Shown here piece after piece: positions 51,798-60,763 of a DNA stretch of 64,000 bases. Each line of letters opens with the position of its first letter. The first letter of the stretch is position 1. Source of the stretch: an uncultured Clostridia bacterium (GTDB lineage: Bacteria > Bacillota > Clostridia > TANB77 > CAG-508); the NCBI GenBank assembly GCA_934141605.1, contig CAKPCL010000005.1, positions 22,465 through 86,464 on the forward strand. The letters run 5' to 3'. The notes below the pieces were generated by a model. That model was not told the DNA's origin and made no database searches. It was given only the letters and a program-made list of their open reading frames with translations. Both the position numbers and the translations under genes were made by a program.

Positions 51798-52685
51798 TTA
51801 ATATAATTCTATTCCTATCAGGGCTTTGTACTCTCCTCTTTTAGTAAGAGATTTATTATATATTCCTATTATTGCATTATTTTTTTCTTCTGTTCCCTGT
51901 TCACTTATAACCTCTAATTTTTCCGGTTTTATCCCTATTAGCATGCCATTTTGTTTTCCTAAAGAAGAAAATGGTATTATTTTTAGTTTTGAAATATATT
52001 CATTTCTTATGTTCTCTGGTACTTTTTCAAAATCACCTCCTAATATTAATTCTGTATTATTTAAAATTTCCTTTGGAATTACACCATATAATGATGTTTT
52101 TTCTACAACAACTACTGGGTTTCCTGTTAATGGTTCTTTTAGCATATTTCCAGTATCAACCATTGTATCCAAAGTAATTTCTTTTTCATTTAATTTGATT
52201 TTTACCTTACAAATCATATCTTTTTTTGTTATCTTATTTTTAGCAAATTTAAAGGATATTATTAATATTACTGTGCCTAGTATAGCTCCTATAAATATAA
52301 CTTTTAGCACATATGTTCCAACATACATACCATTTTTTATTATTATATTTTGTGGTTTTAATACATATATTAAATATGTTGCAACTCCTCCAAATGTAAA
52401 TGTTGTTAAGTAAAATAGAATTAGCTGTTTACACATTTTTTTTACATCTTGTGGATTAAATGCTATAAAAACTATGATTACAGATAATATTATTTTCACC
52501 AGTATATTTGAATAAATATTTAATTTAAATATATATTCCGCTACTGCATAAAGCGCTCCAATAATACTTGCTAAAAAAATTCTCAAATGAGATATCTTGC
52601 TTTTAGAAATCAATCCTGTAGCATACAAAATTATATAATTCATTATTAGGTTTTCTACAATTATAATATCTATATAAATTGTCAT
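51798..52685 (-). CDS. spoIIGA: Sigma-E processing peptidase SpoIIGA
   Basis: SpoIIGA is a membrane-bound aspartic protease that cleaves the SigE pro-sequence after a forespore signal. The protein of about 295 residues has five hydrophobic helices in its first 160 residues. The protease domain follows, with TMVDTGNMLKEPLTG holding the catalytic DTGN and NPVVVVEKT after it. It is encoded 20 bp upstream of sigE. The ATG at 52685 is preceded by AGGTG. Confidence 0.95.
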   Translation of the reverse strand: MTIYIDIIIVENLIMNYIILYATGLISKSKISHLRIFLASIIGALYAVAEYIFKLNIYSNILVKIILSVIIVFIAFNPQDVKKMCKQLILFYLTTFTFGGVATYLIYVLKPQNIIIKNGMYVGTYVLKVIFIGAILGTVILIISFKFAKNKITKKDMICKVKIKLNEKEITLDTMVDTGNMLKEPLTGNPVVVVEKTSLYGVIPKEILNNTELILGGDFEKVPENIRNEYISKLKIIPFSSLGKQNGMLIGIKPEKLEVISEQGTEEKNNAIIGIYNKSLTKRGEYKALIGIELY

Positions 52686-52754
52686 TTTATTCACCTACTT
52701 GAAGTATTTTACTACATATAAAATACGAAGTCTGTCTTTTCTTATTGTAGAAAA

Positions 52755-52788
52755 AAAGAAATAATCGAATTTTTTCGATTATTTCTTT
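52755..52788 (-). terminator. Terminator between ftsZ and spoIIGA
   Basis: GAAATAATCGA/TCGATTATTTC arms with a 6-nt AT loop and flanking A/T runs. Confidence 0.8.
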
Positions 52789-52805
52789 AATTAATTTATA
52801 AGATC

Positions 52806-52852
52806 TGTCCCTTTTGGACATTTTGTCCAAATAGAACCGTCCCTTTTGGACA
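52806..52852. repeat. Intergenic palindromic repeat, copy 3
   Basis: TTTTGGACA/TGTCCAAA arms with a GAACCGTCCC core, the same family as the elements flanking def. It ends next to the ftsZ stop. Confidence 0.8.
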
Positions 52853-52854
52853 TT

Positions 52855-53976
52855 TTACATATTTTTATTTCTATTTTTTCTTAAAAATGCTGGAATATCT
52901 AAGTCATTTTGTGATGAACTTGTTTCTGTGCTAGATGGTATTGAGTTTATTTTCTTTTCCCAAGTTTTTGATACTATGTTGTCTACTCCTATGCTTGAGA
53001 TATTGTTTTCTGGTTTTTCAAATCCTGTTGCTATAACTGTTATTTGGATTTCGTCTTGCATGCTTGGGTCCGTAACTGTACCAAAGATGATGTTTGCTTC
53101 AGGGTCTACACTGCGTTGCACTAATTCTGCTGCTGTGTTTACTTCGTGTAATTCTAGGTCTTCTCCTCCTGTTATGTTTATTATTACTCCTTTTGCTCCT
53201 TCAATTGATGTTTCTAGTAATGGGCTTTGTATAGCTTCTTTTGCTGCGTCTTCTGCTCTGTTTTCTCCTGATGCTCTACCAACTCCCATGTGTGCCATAC
53301 CTTGATTTAACATTATTGTTTTAACATCTGCAAAGTCTAAGTTTATAAGTCCTGGTATTGCAATTAAGTCTGATATTCCTTGTACACCTTGTCTTAATAC
53401 ATCATCAGCCATTTTAAATGCTTCTATTATTGATGTTTTTCTATCTATTATTTGAAGTAATTTGTCATTTGGTATTACAACTAATGTATCTACTTTTCCT
53501 TTTAAGCTTTCTATTCCTCTTTCTGCTTGTGAAAGTCTTTTCTTTCCTTCAAATGTAAATGGTTTTGTAACAACACCTATTGTTAATATTCCCATTTCTT
53601 TTGCTGTTGAAGCAACTATTGGTGCAGCTCCTGTACCTGTTCCTCCACCCATTCCGGCAGTAACAAATACCATATCTGCTCCTCTTAATACTTCTGCTAC
53701 TTCTGATTTACTTTCTTCTGCTGATTGTGCTCCTATATCAGGGTTTGCTCCAGCTCCTAATCCTCTTGTTATTTTTTCTCCTATTTGGATTTTTGTTGGT
53801 GCTTTTGATTTTGTAAGTTGTTGTCTATCTGTATTTACAGCTATAAAGTCTACTCCTTTAATGCCATTTTCAATCATTCTATCAACAGCGTTGTTTCCTG
53901 CTCCTCCTACACCGATTACTTTTATTGTTGCTGTTCCGTCCATCATTGCTATATTGTTATCATCATATTCCATCAT
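52855..53976 (-). CDS. ftsZ: Cell division protein FtsZ
   Basis: FtsZ is the tubulin-like GTPase that forms the division ring. The 373-residue protein has IKVIGVGGAGNNAVDRMIEN, GGGTGTGAAPIVA, NLDFADVKTIM (T7 loop) and a linker of about 45 residues. The C-terminal peptide LDIPAFLRK binds FtsA and other partners. The length is normal. GGGAGG precedes the start. It follows ftsA in the conserved ftsA-ftsZ-spoIIGA order. Confidence 0.98.
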   Translation of the reverse strand: MMEYDDNNIAMMDGTATIKVIGVGGAGNNAVDRMIENGIKGVDFIAVNTDRQQLTKSKAPTKIQIGEKITRGLGAGANPDIGAQSAEESKSEVAEVLRGADMVFVTAGMGGGTGTGAAPIVASTAKEMGILTIGVVTKPFTFEGKKRLSQAERGIESLKGKVDTLVVIPNDKLLQIIDRKTSIIEAFKMADDVLRQGVQGISDLIAIPGLINLDFADVKTIMLNQGMAHMGVGRASGENRAEDAAKEAIQSPLLETSIEGAKGVIINITGGEDLELHEVNTAAELVQRSVDPEANIIFGTVTDPSMQDEIQITVIATGFEKPENNISSIGVDNIVSKTWEKKINSIPSSTETSSSQNDLDIPAFLRKNRNKNM

Positions 53977-54082
53977 TTTGTTTTTCCTCCCTTATTTTTA
54001 GCTATTATTATATTTTAGCTTCTTATATTTTTATCTGCATAAGTTATCTGCAAATACAGTTAACTTAAAATTAATAACTATT

Positions 54083-55312
54083 TTAACTATAAAAAAATTC
54101 TTTTATTCTTTCAAAAATATTTTTAATCATATTTTCGTTAGATTTTGTATCTATACTACTAGATACTGTTTTGGTAAATGGTCTTGAAGCAATATATCTA
54201 ACCAATGCATAGCTCGTCCTATATGCAGGTCTTGTTGTTCCTATTAGTCTTCCTGTTGATATTTTTACAGGTATATTTAAATTTATTTTTCCAGCGACAT
54301 CACTCTTGCTTATATTTACTATTCCTTGTCCTGTTAAAATAACATTGTTTATTCTAGGTTTTATTCCCTGATTTGTTAAGTCTTTGTTTATTATTAAAAA
54401 CATTTCTTCTATTCTTGCTTCTATTATATCTATTAGTTCTGAACTTTTTATTATTTTGTTTTTGTTGTTGTCTTTGCATGTGTTTAATATAATATCGTTA
54501 TCATTGTCTATAAATGATTTTAATGCTAATCCGTATTGTCTTTTTAATTTGTCAGCTTCTTCATTTGTTATATTTAATACTAGTGCAATATCATTTGTTA
54601 TGTTTTCTCCTCCTAATGGTATTGAATTAGTATATATAAATGATGAACCTTCAAAAACTCCTATGTCTGTATTTTCCGCTCCTACATCTATAATTGCTAT
54701 ATTATCGTGTAATTCATTTTTATCAAGTATTAAATTTCTTTCTGCTAATACTGTTGGAACAATTCCGTCTATTTCTAATCCTGCTTTTTTGAATATACTG
54801 TTTAATTGTCTTACATAATCTTTATCTGCTAAAATTACTTGTGCACTAATTGTAAAACTAGAGCTTAAACTTCCTACTGGATCTGTTACTACCGTTCCAT
54901 TATCTAATATTATTTTGTCTGGAACAATGTCAATTAATGTTTTTCCTTCTGGTATTTCTATGTCTTTTACTTGCATTATTGCATTTTGTACATCTCTCAT
55001 TGATATTCCAGAATATTTGTCTTTTACTTCTTTAGTTATGCTATTTTGGACAATTGTTATATATTTTCCTGGAATTGTTACATATGCTGAATTTATTTTT
55101 AAGTTTGTTTCATCTTCAGCGTCTTTTATTGTTTTTGCTAAACTCAAACTTACTTCTTCTTCATTTATTATTTTTCCTTTTTTTAAACCACTACATTTAT
55201 ATGATGTACTACATATAGTTTCTATTTGTTCAAAATTGTTAACTTCGCCTACAACTGTTGCTACTTTTGTTGTTCCTATGTCTACACCAACTATAATATC
55301 ACCTATTGCCAA
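54083..55312 (-). CDS. ftsA: Cell division protein FtsA
   Basis: FtsA is an actin-like ATPase that tethers FtsZ to the membrane. The 409-residue protein starts IIVGVDIGTTKVATVVGEV and has IAIIDVGAENTDIGVFEG, GGENITNDIALVLN and NNVILTGQGI. The C-terminus NMIKNIFERIKEFF is an amphipathic membrane-targeting helix. The start is a TTG at 55312 after GGGGGA. It lies about 100 bp upstream of ftsZ. Confidence 0.96.
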   Translation of the reverse strand: MAIGDIIVGVDIGTTKVATVVGEVNNFEQIETICSTSYKCSGLKKGKIINEEEVSLSLAKTIKDAEDETNLKINSAYVTIPGKYITIVQNSITKEVKDKYSGISMRDVQNAIMQVKDIEIPEGKTLIDIVPDKIILDNGTVVTDPVGSLSSSFTISAQVILADKDYVRQLNSIFKKAGLEIDGIVPTVLAERNLILDKNELHDNIAIIDVGAENTDIGVFEGSSFIYTNSIPLGGENITNDIALVLNITNEEADKLKRQYGLALKSFIDNDNDIILNTCKDNNKNKIIKSSELIDIIEARIEEMFLIINKDLTNQGIKPRINNVILTGQGIVNISKSDVAGKINLNIPVKISTGRLIGTTRPAYRTSYALVRYIASRPFTKTVSSSIDTKSNENMIKNIFERIKEFFYS

Positions 55313-55466
55313 GTTAATTCCCCCATCTCACTAGTACTTAATTTCTTGTTGTATTTATATTACATTTTTTTTCAATTGTCAATAGAATTTGTTATATTTT
55401 TGTAATATTTTTGTAATATTTTTGTAACATTTTTCTATAATCCTTGAAAAATCAACTTTTATAAAA

Positions 55467-55877
55467 TTATTTGTCTAAATTTTCATTTTCTTCTATATTT
55501 TTTGCTTTATTATTATTTCTTTTTTGTTCTATTTTTTCTGTCCATTTTTCTACATAGTATCTTCTTATTATTCCTAGATTTAGGAACATCCTCCATACAA
55601 ATACTACTATTGCAGCTAAATAAATATCTACATTTAATTTTTCACCTAATACTGTTAAAAGTATTGCAAGTATTGCATTTCCAAAAAATCCTGAAATAAA
55701 AATTTTCATGTCAAATTTTTTATTTATTACTGATGCAATTCCTCCAAAAACTGAGTCTAAAGCTGCAATTATTGCAATTGCTAAATAACTTGAATATGTA
55801 TATGATATCATTGGAGCATTTAGGCCTACAATTGTTCCTAATACACATGCTATTATCATAACTAAAAAAATCATCAT
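55467..55877 (-). CDS. sbp: Small basic protein Sbp (DUF1290)
   Basis: The 136-residue membrane protein has four predicted helices and a charged C-terminal tail. It matches the DUF1290/Sbp family (GLNAPMISYTYSSYLAIAII and AALDSVFGGI). Its position between DUF881 genes and ftsA is conserved in Bacillota. Its role in division or sporulation is not defined. Confidence 0.9.
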   Translation of the reverse strand: MMIFLVMIIACVLGTIVGLNAPMISYTYSSYLAIAIIAALDSVFGGIASVINKKFDMKIFISGFFGNAILAILLTVLGEKLNVDIYLAAIVVFVWRMFLNLGIIRRYYVEKWTEKIEQKRNNNKAKNIEENENLDK

Positions 55878-55908
55878 TTAAATCCACCCTTTCGCTTGTT
55901 CTTATATA

Positions 55909-56598
55909 TTATTGCATATATTTGTATCCTATATCTTTGTTATATGCCTTTATTGTTATTTTGTTTTGCTTTTCTATGCTAATATTATCAAATCCAATAT
56001 TTCTGAGTTCTTCTATATATCCACCATTTCCTAATAATGTACTCTCTAATTTAGTTGGATCTCCTATTGCTTTTATTTCATATGGTGCTAATATTCTTTG
56101 TTGATTTACAAATATTATTGAAATCCCAATAGTTACAATTTCGGACATATTAATTATTCTTTCATCATTTATTGATATTGCTTCTGCTCCTGCTAATTTT
56201 AGATAATCAACTATCACCAATAAGTCTTCTGATGAAATTTTATCATTGTTCGTATTATTTAAAGTTATTTTTATTCCTTGTCCTTCTACATCAGTTTTAC
56301 CTAAATACATATTTGTCTGGTTTAATTCTTTTTCTACTAATTTTGCAGATTCTTCAGTTGATTGTTTTTTTTCTTCATATTCTGACAATTTTTCAACTTT
56401 CTCATTATATTGTTCTTCTGCTTCTTTATATAGTTTTTTCCAATTTGCAAGTTCTGATCTTAGTTCTTCTTCTCTCATTGTTTCTATTGATGTAATATCT
56501 GTTTCTTTTACAATTTTAAATTGCATACACATAACCATTGCTAAAACAAAACATGCTATTGCAATTGTGATTATTACTGTTATCTTGCCTTTTTTCAC
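55909..56598 (-). CDS. DUF881 family protein (YlxX/YlxW-like)
   Basis: The 229-residue protein has an N-terminal membrane helix (about 6-26), a coiled coil (about 40-90) and a DUF881 domain with GQGIKITLNNTNNDK, LKLAGAEAISINDERI and PYEIKAIGDP. DUF881 proteins are linked to division genes in many Bacillota. It is the second of two tandem paralogues. The start is a GTG at 56598. Confidence 0.9.
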   Translation of the reverse strand: MKKGKITVIITIAIACFVLAMVMCMQFKIVKETDITSIETMREEELRSELANWKKLYKEAEEQYNEKVEKLSEYEEKKQSTEESAKLVEKELNQTNMYLGKTDVEGQGIKITLNNTNNDKISSEDLLVIVDYLKLAGAEAISINDERIINMSEIVTIGISIIFVNQQRILAPYEIKAIGDPTKLESTLLGNGGYIEELRNIGFDNISIEKQNKITIKAYNKDIGYKYMQ

Positions 56599-56615
56599 TT
56601 TACTTTCATTCCTTT

Positions 56616-57305
56616 CTAGTCTGCACTACTTACATATTTAAAGTTTAATACTCCTGAATATTTAGGAATAGTAATATTATTAGACTTTTTAGGTTCACTT
56701 ACCTTAATTCCTCTTTCTTTTAAAATGCTTAGCCATCCACCTGTTCTTGATAAATTTGCTAAAGCTTCTGGTGACCCTATTGCTTTAATTTCAAATGGTG
56801 AGCCTATTCTTTCACCATTCATGTTTATAATATTTCCACCACATATTATTGAAGTTGTTAATATTACTCTTTGTCCATTTATAGAAATTGCTTCAGCTCC
56901 TGCATTTTTTAGCTCATTAACTATTTTTAATATATCACTGTCATGGACTAAATCTATATCTCCGTCAGCCACAGTAATAATTACTCCTGAACCTGTTACT
57001 TCTGTTAGTCCTATTATTTTATTTCCTTCATTTATTTGATTTTTTGCTTCTTCTAATTCTGAATTATTTTCTGTTGCATTTTCTATTTGTTTTTGTAATT
57101 CTTTGTCGATTTCTTCTGTCTCTTTTAAAAGGTTATCATATTTTTCTTTATATTTTAAAACTTCTGCTCTTAAGCTATTTTCTTTATAATTTTGGCTTAT
57201 TGTTGAACTTATATTTTTTACTGTCTTGATTTGTACACATATTCCTGCTGTTAATGCAAAGCACATAGCTCCTAGCACTAATGCAATTTTTCTCTTATTT
57301 GTCAT
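56616..57305 (-). CDS. DUF881 family protein (YlxW-like)
   Basis: The 229-residue paralogue of the next gene shows the same layout: a membrane helix (about 8-25), coiled coil (about 40-95) and DUF881 domain with TGSGVIITVADGDI, LKNAGAEAISINGQRVIL and PFEIKAIGSPEAL. It sits between divIB and its paralogue, as in B. subtilis. Confidence 0.9.
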   Translation of the reverse strand: MTNKRKIALVLGAMCFALTAGICVQIKTVKNISSTISQNYKENSLRAEVLKYKEKYDNLLKETEEIDKELQKQIENATENNSELEEAKNQINEGNKIIGLTEVTGSGVIITVADGDIDLVHDSDILKIVNELKNAGAEAISINGQRVILTTSIICGGNIINMNGERIGSPFEIKAIGSPEALANLSRTGGWLSILKERGIKVSEPKKSNNITIPKYSGVLNFKYVSSAD

Positions 57306-57332
57306 GTATTTCCTTCCCTTCGCTTTTAAAAT

Positions 57333-58331
57333 TTACACTTTTTCTCTAAATATAGGTTTAAAACCATTATTGATATCCCCATTTATATAAATAGTTCCTT
57401 CTTTTCCCTGGTTTTCTTGTAATATTGTTGGAACATATAGCATTTTATTGTTTAAATTACTATCATCTCCTAAATATATTGTCTTTTGTTCCTCTTCCAT
57501 ATATATTGTATAATTATTTTTATTTGAAATATCTATACTTGTTATTTTTTTATCTAATTCATAATTTTTACTTATGTTCATTATTTTTATAACTATTTCA
57601 AGTTTTGCTAAATCTTCCGTATTTAGTCTGCTTCCTTCCACAATTTGTTCCTGTTCTGTTGAAATTCCTTGCAAAACTGGTAATTCCAATTTTTGTTCTG
57701 ATATTTCTAATATATATCCTTGGTTATTTATATAAGCATAACCATTTAAAAATTCTACATTGTAGCTTCTAGTTCTTTCTTCTATTGAAATTTCTATTTT
57801 ATTTGGAATTTTTCTTTTTATAGTTACACTTTCAATATAAGAATTTGTTTTTATTTCTTCTTCTACTTTATTTTTACTAAATCTAAATAAGTTTTGACCA
57901 ATTTGTAATTGTGATAAACTTATTATTGTATCTGAGGCAATTTGATTATTGTTTGACACTTGTATTTCTTTTATATTAAATATTGGAGAAACTAGCGTAA
58001 AAACAACACCACCTATTATCAATAAAAAAATAGTTGCTAATTTGATAATTCTTTTAATTTTTTTTCTTTTTCTTTCCATTTGTGCTTGTTTTTTTGTCAA
58101 TCTTTTTTTTACTTCTTGTTTCTTATTTTGATTATTTTTATTTGTCATTCCTATTACTGTTTCTGTATCTAAATCAAACTGTGTTTTTTGCTCTATCTTT
58201 TTTTGTTTTATTCTTTTTTCTCTTTCTTTTATTTTTTTCTTATTTATTTTTTCTTGTTCTTTTTCATCAACATATGTTTGACCGGAAAAATTATATAAAT
58301 TATCAATTTGTTTTTTTTGCTGTTTTGTCAA
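57333..58331 (-). CDS. divIB: Cell division protein DivIB/FtsQ
   Basis: The protein of about 332 residues has a long charged cytoplasmic region, a membrane helix (IIKLATIFLLIIGGVVFTLV) and a POTRA domain (FNIKEIQVSNNNQI). The FtsQ/DivIB beta domain follows, with TIKRKIPNKIEISIEER and YAYINNQGYILEI. It bridges early and late divisome proteins. The start is probably the TTG at 58331, 8 nt after GGAGG; a frame-open ATG at 58370 lacks a site. It lies between murA and DUF881 genes. Confidence 0.92.
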   Translation of the reverse strand: MTKQQKKQIDNLYNFSGQTYVDEKEQEKINKKKIKEREKRIKQKKIEQKTQFDLDTETVIGMTNKNNQNKKQEVKKRLTKKQAQMERKRKKIKRIIKLATIFLLIIGGVVFTLVSPIFNIKEIQVSNNNQIASDTIISLSQLQIGQNLFRFSKNKVEEEIKTNSYIESVTIKRKIPNKIEISIEERTRSYNVEFLNGYAYINNQGYILEISEQKLELPVLQGISTEQEQIVEGSRLNTEDLAKLEIVIKIMNISKNYELDKKITSIDISNKNNYTIYMEEEQKTIYLGDDSNLNNKMLYVPTILQENQGKEGTIYINGDINNGFKPIFREKV

Positions 58332-58369
58332 ATTTTTCACCTCCAAAAATTCTATTATGTATTGTATCA

Positions 58370-58400
58370 AAAAAAAAACTATATTTCTATAGTTTTTTAA
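58370..58400 (-). terminator. Terminator after murA
   Basis: AAAAACTATA/TATAGTTTTT arms with a short loop, located between murA and divIB. Confidence 0.75.
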
Positions 58401-58419
58401 AATTTATTCTAATTTCAAG

Positions 58420-59667
58420 TTACAAAATTTTAATATTTGCCCCTAATTTACTCAATTTTTTTTCTAAATTTTCATATCCCCTCAAAATATACTCTATATT
58501 CTCTATTTTAGTAGTACCTTTAGCAACCAAACCAGCCAATACCAAAGCTGCTCCACCTCTTAAATCCGTTGCTTTTACATCTGCTCCATATATCCTTTTG
58601 ACTCCTCTTATTACTGCACTTTTCCCTTCAACTGTAATCCTTGCTCCCATTTTATTAAGTTCCTGAGTATATTTATATCTATTCTCAAATATATTTTCAA
58701 CTATTATTGATGTTCCTTTTGCTGTTGTTAACATTGCTGAAAATACTGATTGCATATCTGTTGGAAAACCTGGATATGGCATTGTTTTTATATCTATTGC
58801 CTTCAATTTCTTTGGTGCTAATATTTTTATTTTACTTTTTACAATATCTATTTTACAACCAGCTTCTTCTAATTTATTTATTATTGGCGTAATATGTGTC
58901 GAATTTACATCTTCCAATATTACATTTCCTTTTGTTGCTGCTGCAAAACACAAAAAAGACCCTGCTTCTATTCTATCTGGCATAATATTGTAACTTACAT
59001 CTTTTAATTGCTGTACACCTTTTATTTGTATTTCATCTGTTCCTGCTCCTATAACTTTTGCTCCCATTTTATTTAGGAAATTCTGCAAATCTATAATTTC
59101 TGGTTCTCTTGCCGCATTTGTAATTATTGTAGTTCCATCTACTAACACACTTGCTAATATTGCATTTTCTGTTGCTCCTACACTTGGAAAATCTAAATCA
59201 ATTTTTTCACCTTTTATTTTTTCTGTTAGACACTCTATAATTCCATAATTTTGATTTACTGTTATTCCTAATTTTTCAAAGCTTTTTAAGTGTAAATCTA
59301 TTGGTCTTGAACCTATGTCACAACCTCCCGGATACGAAAAAATTGCTTTATGATATCTTCCCAGTAATGCTCCTGCCAATATTACTGATGAACGCATTTT
59401 GTGCATTAGCTCTGGTGGGATTTCAAACTTTTCTATTTTAGATGTGTCTATTTTTATTTTTTCATTTTTCTTTTCTATTTTTGCCCCTAACATTTCTAAA
59501 ATTTTAAACATCATTTGTGTATCTTGTATGTTTGGGACATTGTATAAAGTAGTTTTTCCTGCATTTAGTATTGTTGCCGCTATTATTGGAAGTGATGAGT
59601 TTTTTGATCCTGATATTTTTACTGTACCTTCTAGCCTTTTTCCTCCTTCTATTATGTAATTTGACAT
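58420..59667 (-). CDS. murA: UDP-N-acetylglucosamine 1-carboxyvinyltransferase
   Basis: MurA transfers enolpyruvate to UDP-GlcNAc, the first committed step of peptidoglycan synthesis. The 415-residue protein shows GGKRLEGTVKISGSKNSSLP, YPGGCDIGSRPIDLHL with the active-site cysteine targeted by fosfomycin, PDRIEAGSFLCFAAATKG and PGFPTDMQSVFSAML. The length is standard. Confidence 0.97.
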   Translation of the reverse strand: MSNYIIEGGKRLEGTVKISGSKNSSLPIIAATILNAGKTTLYNVPNIQDTQMMFKILEMLGAKIEKKNEKIKIDTSKIEKFEIPPELMHKMRSSVILAGALLGRYHKAIFSYPGGCDIGSRPIDLHLKSFEKLGITVNQNYGIIECLTEKIKGEKIDLDFPSVGATENAILASVLVDGTTIITNAAREPEIIDLQNFLNKMGAKVIGAGTDEIQIKGVQQLKDVSYNIMPDRIEAGSFLCFAAATKGNVILEDVNSTHITPIINKLEEAGCKIDIVKSKIKILAPKKLKAIDIKTMPYPGFPTDMQSVFSAMLTTAKGTSIIVENIFENRYKYTQELNKMGARITVEGKSAVIRGVKRIYGADVKATDLRGGAALVLAGLVAKGTTKIENIEYILRGYENLEKKLSKLGANIKIL

Positions 59668-59744
59668 TTTTTCTTCCCCCTTTTATGTTCTATTTTGCTA
59701 TATATTATGTCTTTTTTACATAAAAAGTGAATTTTGAAGTTTTC

Positions 59745-59777
59745 AAAAAAATCCCATGAATTATTCATGAGATTTTT
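59745..59777. terminator. Terminator-like hairpin upstream of murA
   Basis: AAATCCCATGAATTATTCATGAGATTT forms a hairpin with A/T flanks, overlapping the stop codon of the decayed rdgB. Confidence 0.7.
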
Positions 59778-59922
59778 CTTGCAAAATTTCCAAAGCTTTT
59801 TTCCTTGCACTAATTCATTTTTCTCCTTATCTGTTCCTTTGTGCCATCTCTTAGTATAATATTTCTTGTGCTTCTTTAATTTTTCCTTTATTACCTGAAG
59901 CCATTATTATTTGTTTTTTCAT
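59761..59922 (-). pseudogene. Remnant of rdgB (XTP/dITP diphosphatase)
   Basis: The first 23 codons read MKKQIIMASGNKGKIKEAQE, the typical start of RdgB/Ham1, and the last ones read ISARKKALEILQEKSHE, its typical C-terminus. About 140 residues in between are missing, and the remaining pieces are in different frames. It is therefore an internally deleted, non-functional copy. Confidence 0.65.
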
Positions 59923-59944
59923 ATTTTAAACAAGTCTACTCCTT

Positions 59945-60604
59945 TTATTTATGTTCTTCTATAATATTCTTAACTTTTTCAACAACTTCTTCTATTGTTA
60001 AATTACTTGAATCTACAACAATTGCATCATCTGCTTTTTTCAAAGCTCCATATGTTTTATTCATATCATTGTAATCCCTCATTTTTACATTTTCTAATAC
60101 TTCCTCATAAGTTGTATCTATGCCATTTTGCTTATTTTCTTCATACCTTCTTTTTGCTCTAATTTCTTCACTTGCATCTAAATAAATTTTAACATCAGCA
60201 TTTGGAAACACTACAGTTCCAATGTCTCTACCTTCTACAATTACATTTTTGCCTTGAGCTAAATTTCTTTGCACCTCAACCATTTTTTCTCTGACAGGAA
60301 TTATTGAAGAAATTTGAGAAACTATCCCAGTTACCTCTTTTGTTCTAATTTCTTTGCTAACATCTTCTCCGTTTAATAAAATAATATCCTTATCTCCTGT
60401 GTTATCTATTTTTATATCTATATCATTTGCAATTTCTATTATTGCTTCTTCATTTTCCAATTTAATTCCTTTTCTTAATGTTTGTAAAGCAACACATCTA
60501 TAAGTTGCCCCTGTATCCAAATTTAAAAATCCTAATTTTTCTTCTATCTTTTTAGTTACTGTACCCTTTCCACTACCTGCTGGTCCATCTACTGCTACTA
60601 TCAT
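59945..60604 (-). CDS. cmk: (d)CMP kinase
   Basis: Cmk phosphorylates CMP and dCMP. The 219-residue protein has the P-loop AVDGPAGSGKGTVTKKI, LDTGATYRCVALQTL, VVEGRDIGTVVFPNADVKIY and EIRAKRRYEENK. The length is standard. It is divergent from asnS and followed by the rdgB remnant. Confidence 0.97.
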   Translation of the reverse strand: MIVAVDGPAGSGKGTVTKKIEEKLGFLNLDTGATYRCVALQTLRKGIKLENEEAIIEIANDIDIKIDNTGDKDIILLNGEDVSKEIRTKEVTGIVSQISSIIPVREKMVEVQRNLAQGKNVIVEGRDIGTVVFPNADVKIYLDASEEIRAKRRYEENKQNGIDTTYEEVLENVKMRDYNDMNKTYGALKKADDAIVVDSSNLTIEEVVEKVKNIIEEHK

Positions 60605-60706
60605 TTTTATTCCTCCCTAACCTTTTTGTTAATTATATCAAACCATACTTTTTTGTCAATTGATTTTATTTTTATTTTTTATTAAATTATAACTTTAAAC
60701 TTTATC

Positions 60707-60735
60707 TTGAATTTTTATGTATATTGATGTATAAT
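60707..60735 (+). promoter_or_regulatory. Promoter of asnS
   Basis: TTGAAT (60707-60712) and TATAAT (60730-60735) are separated by 17 bp. GGAGG follows before the ATG at 60764. Confidence 0.75.
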
Positions 60736-60763
60736 CTTCCCATAATAATATTGGAGGTAGAAA

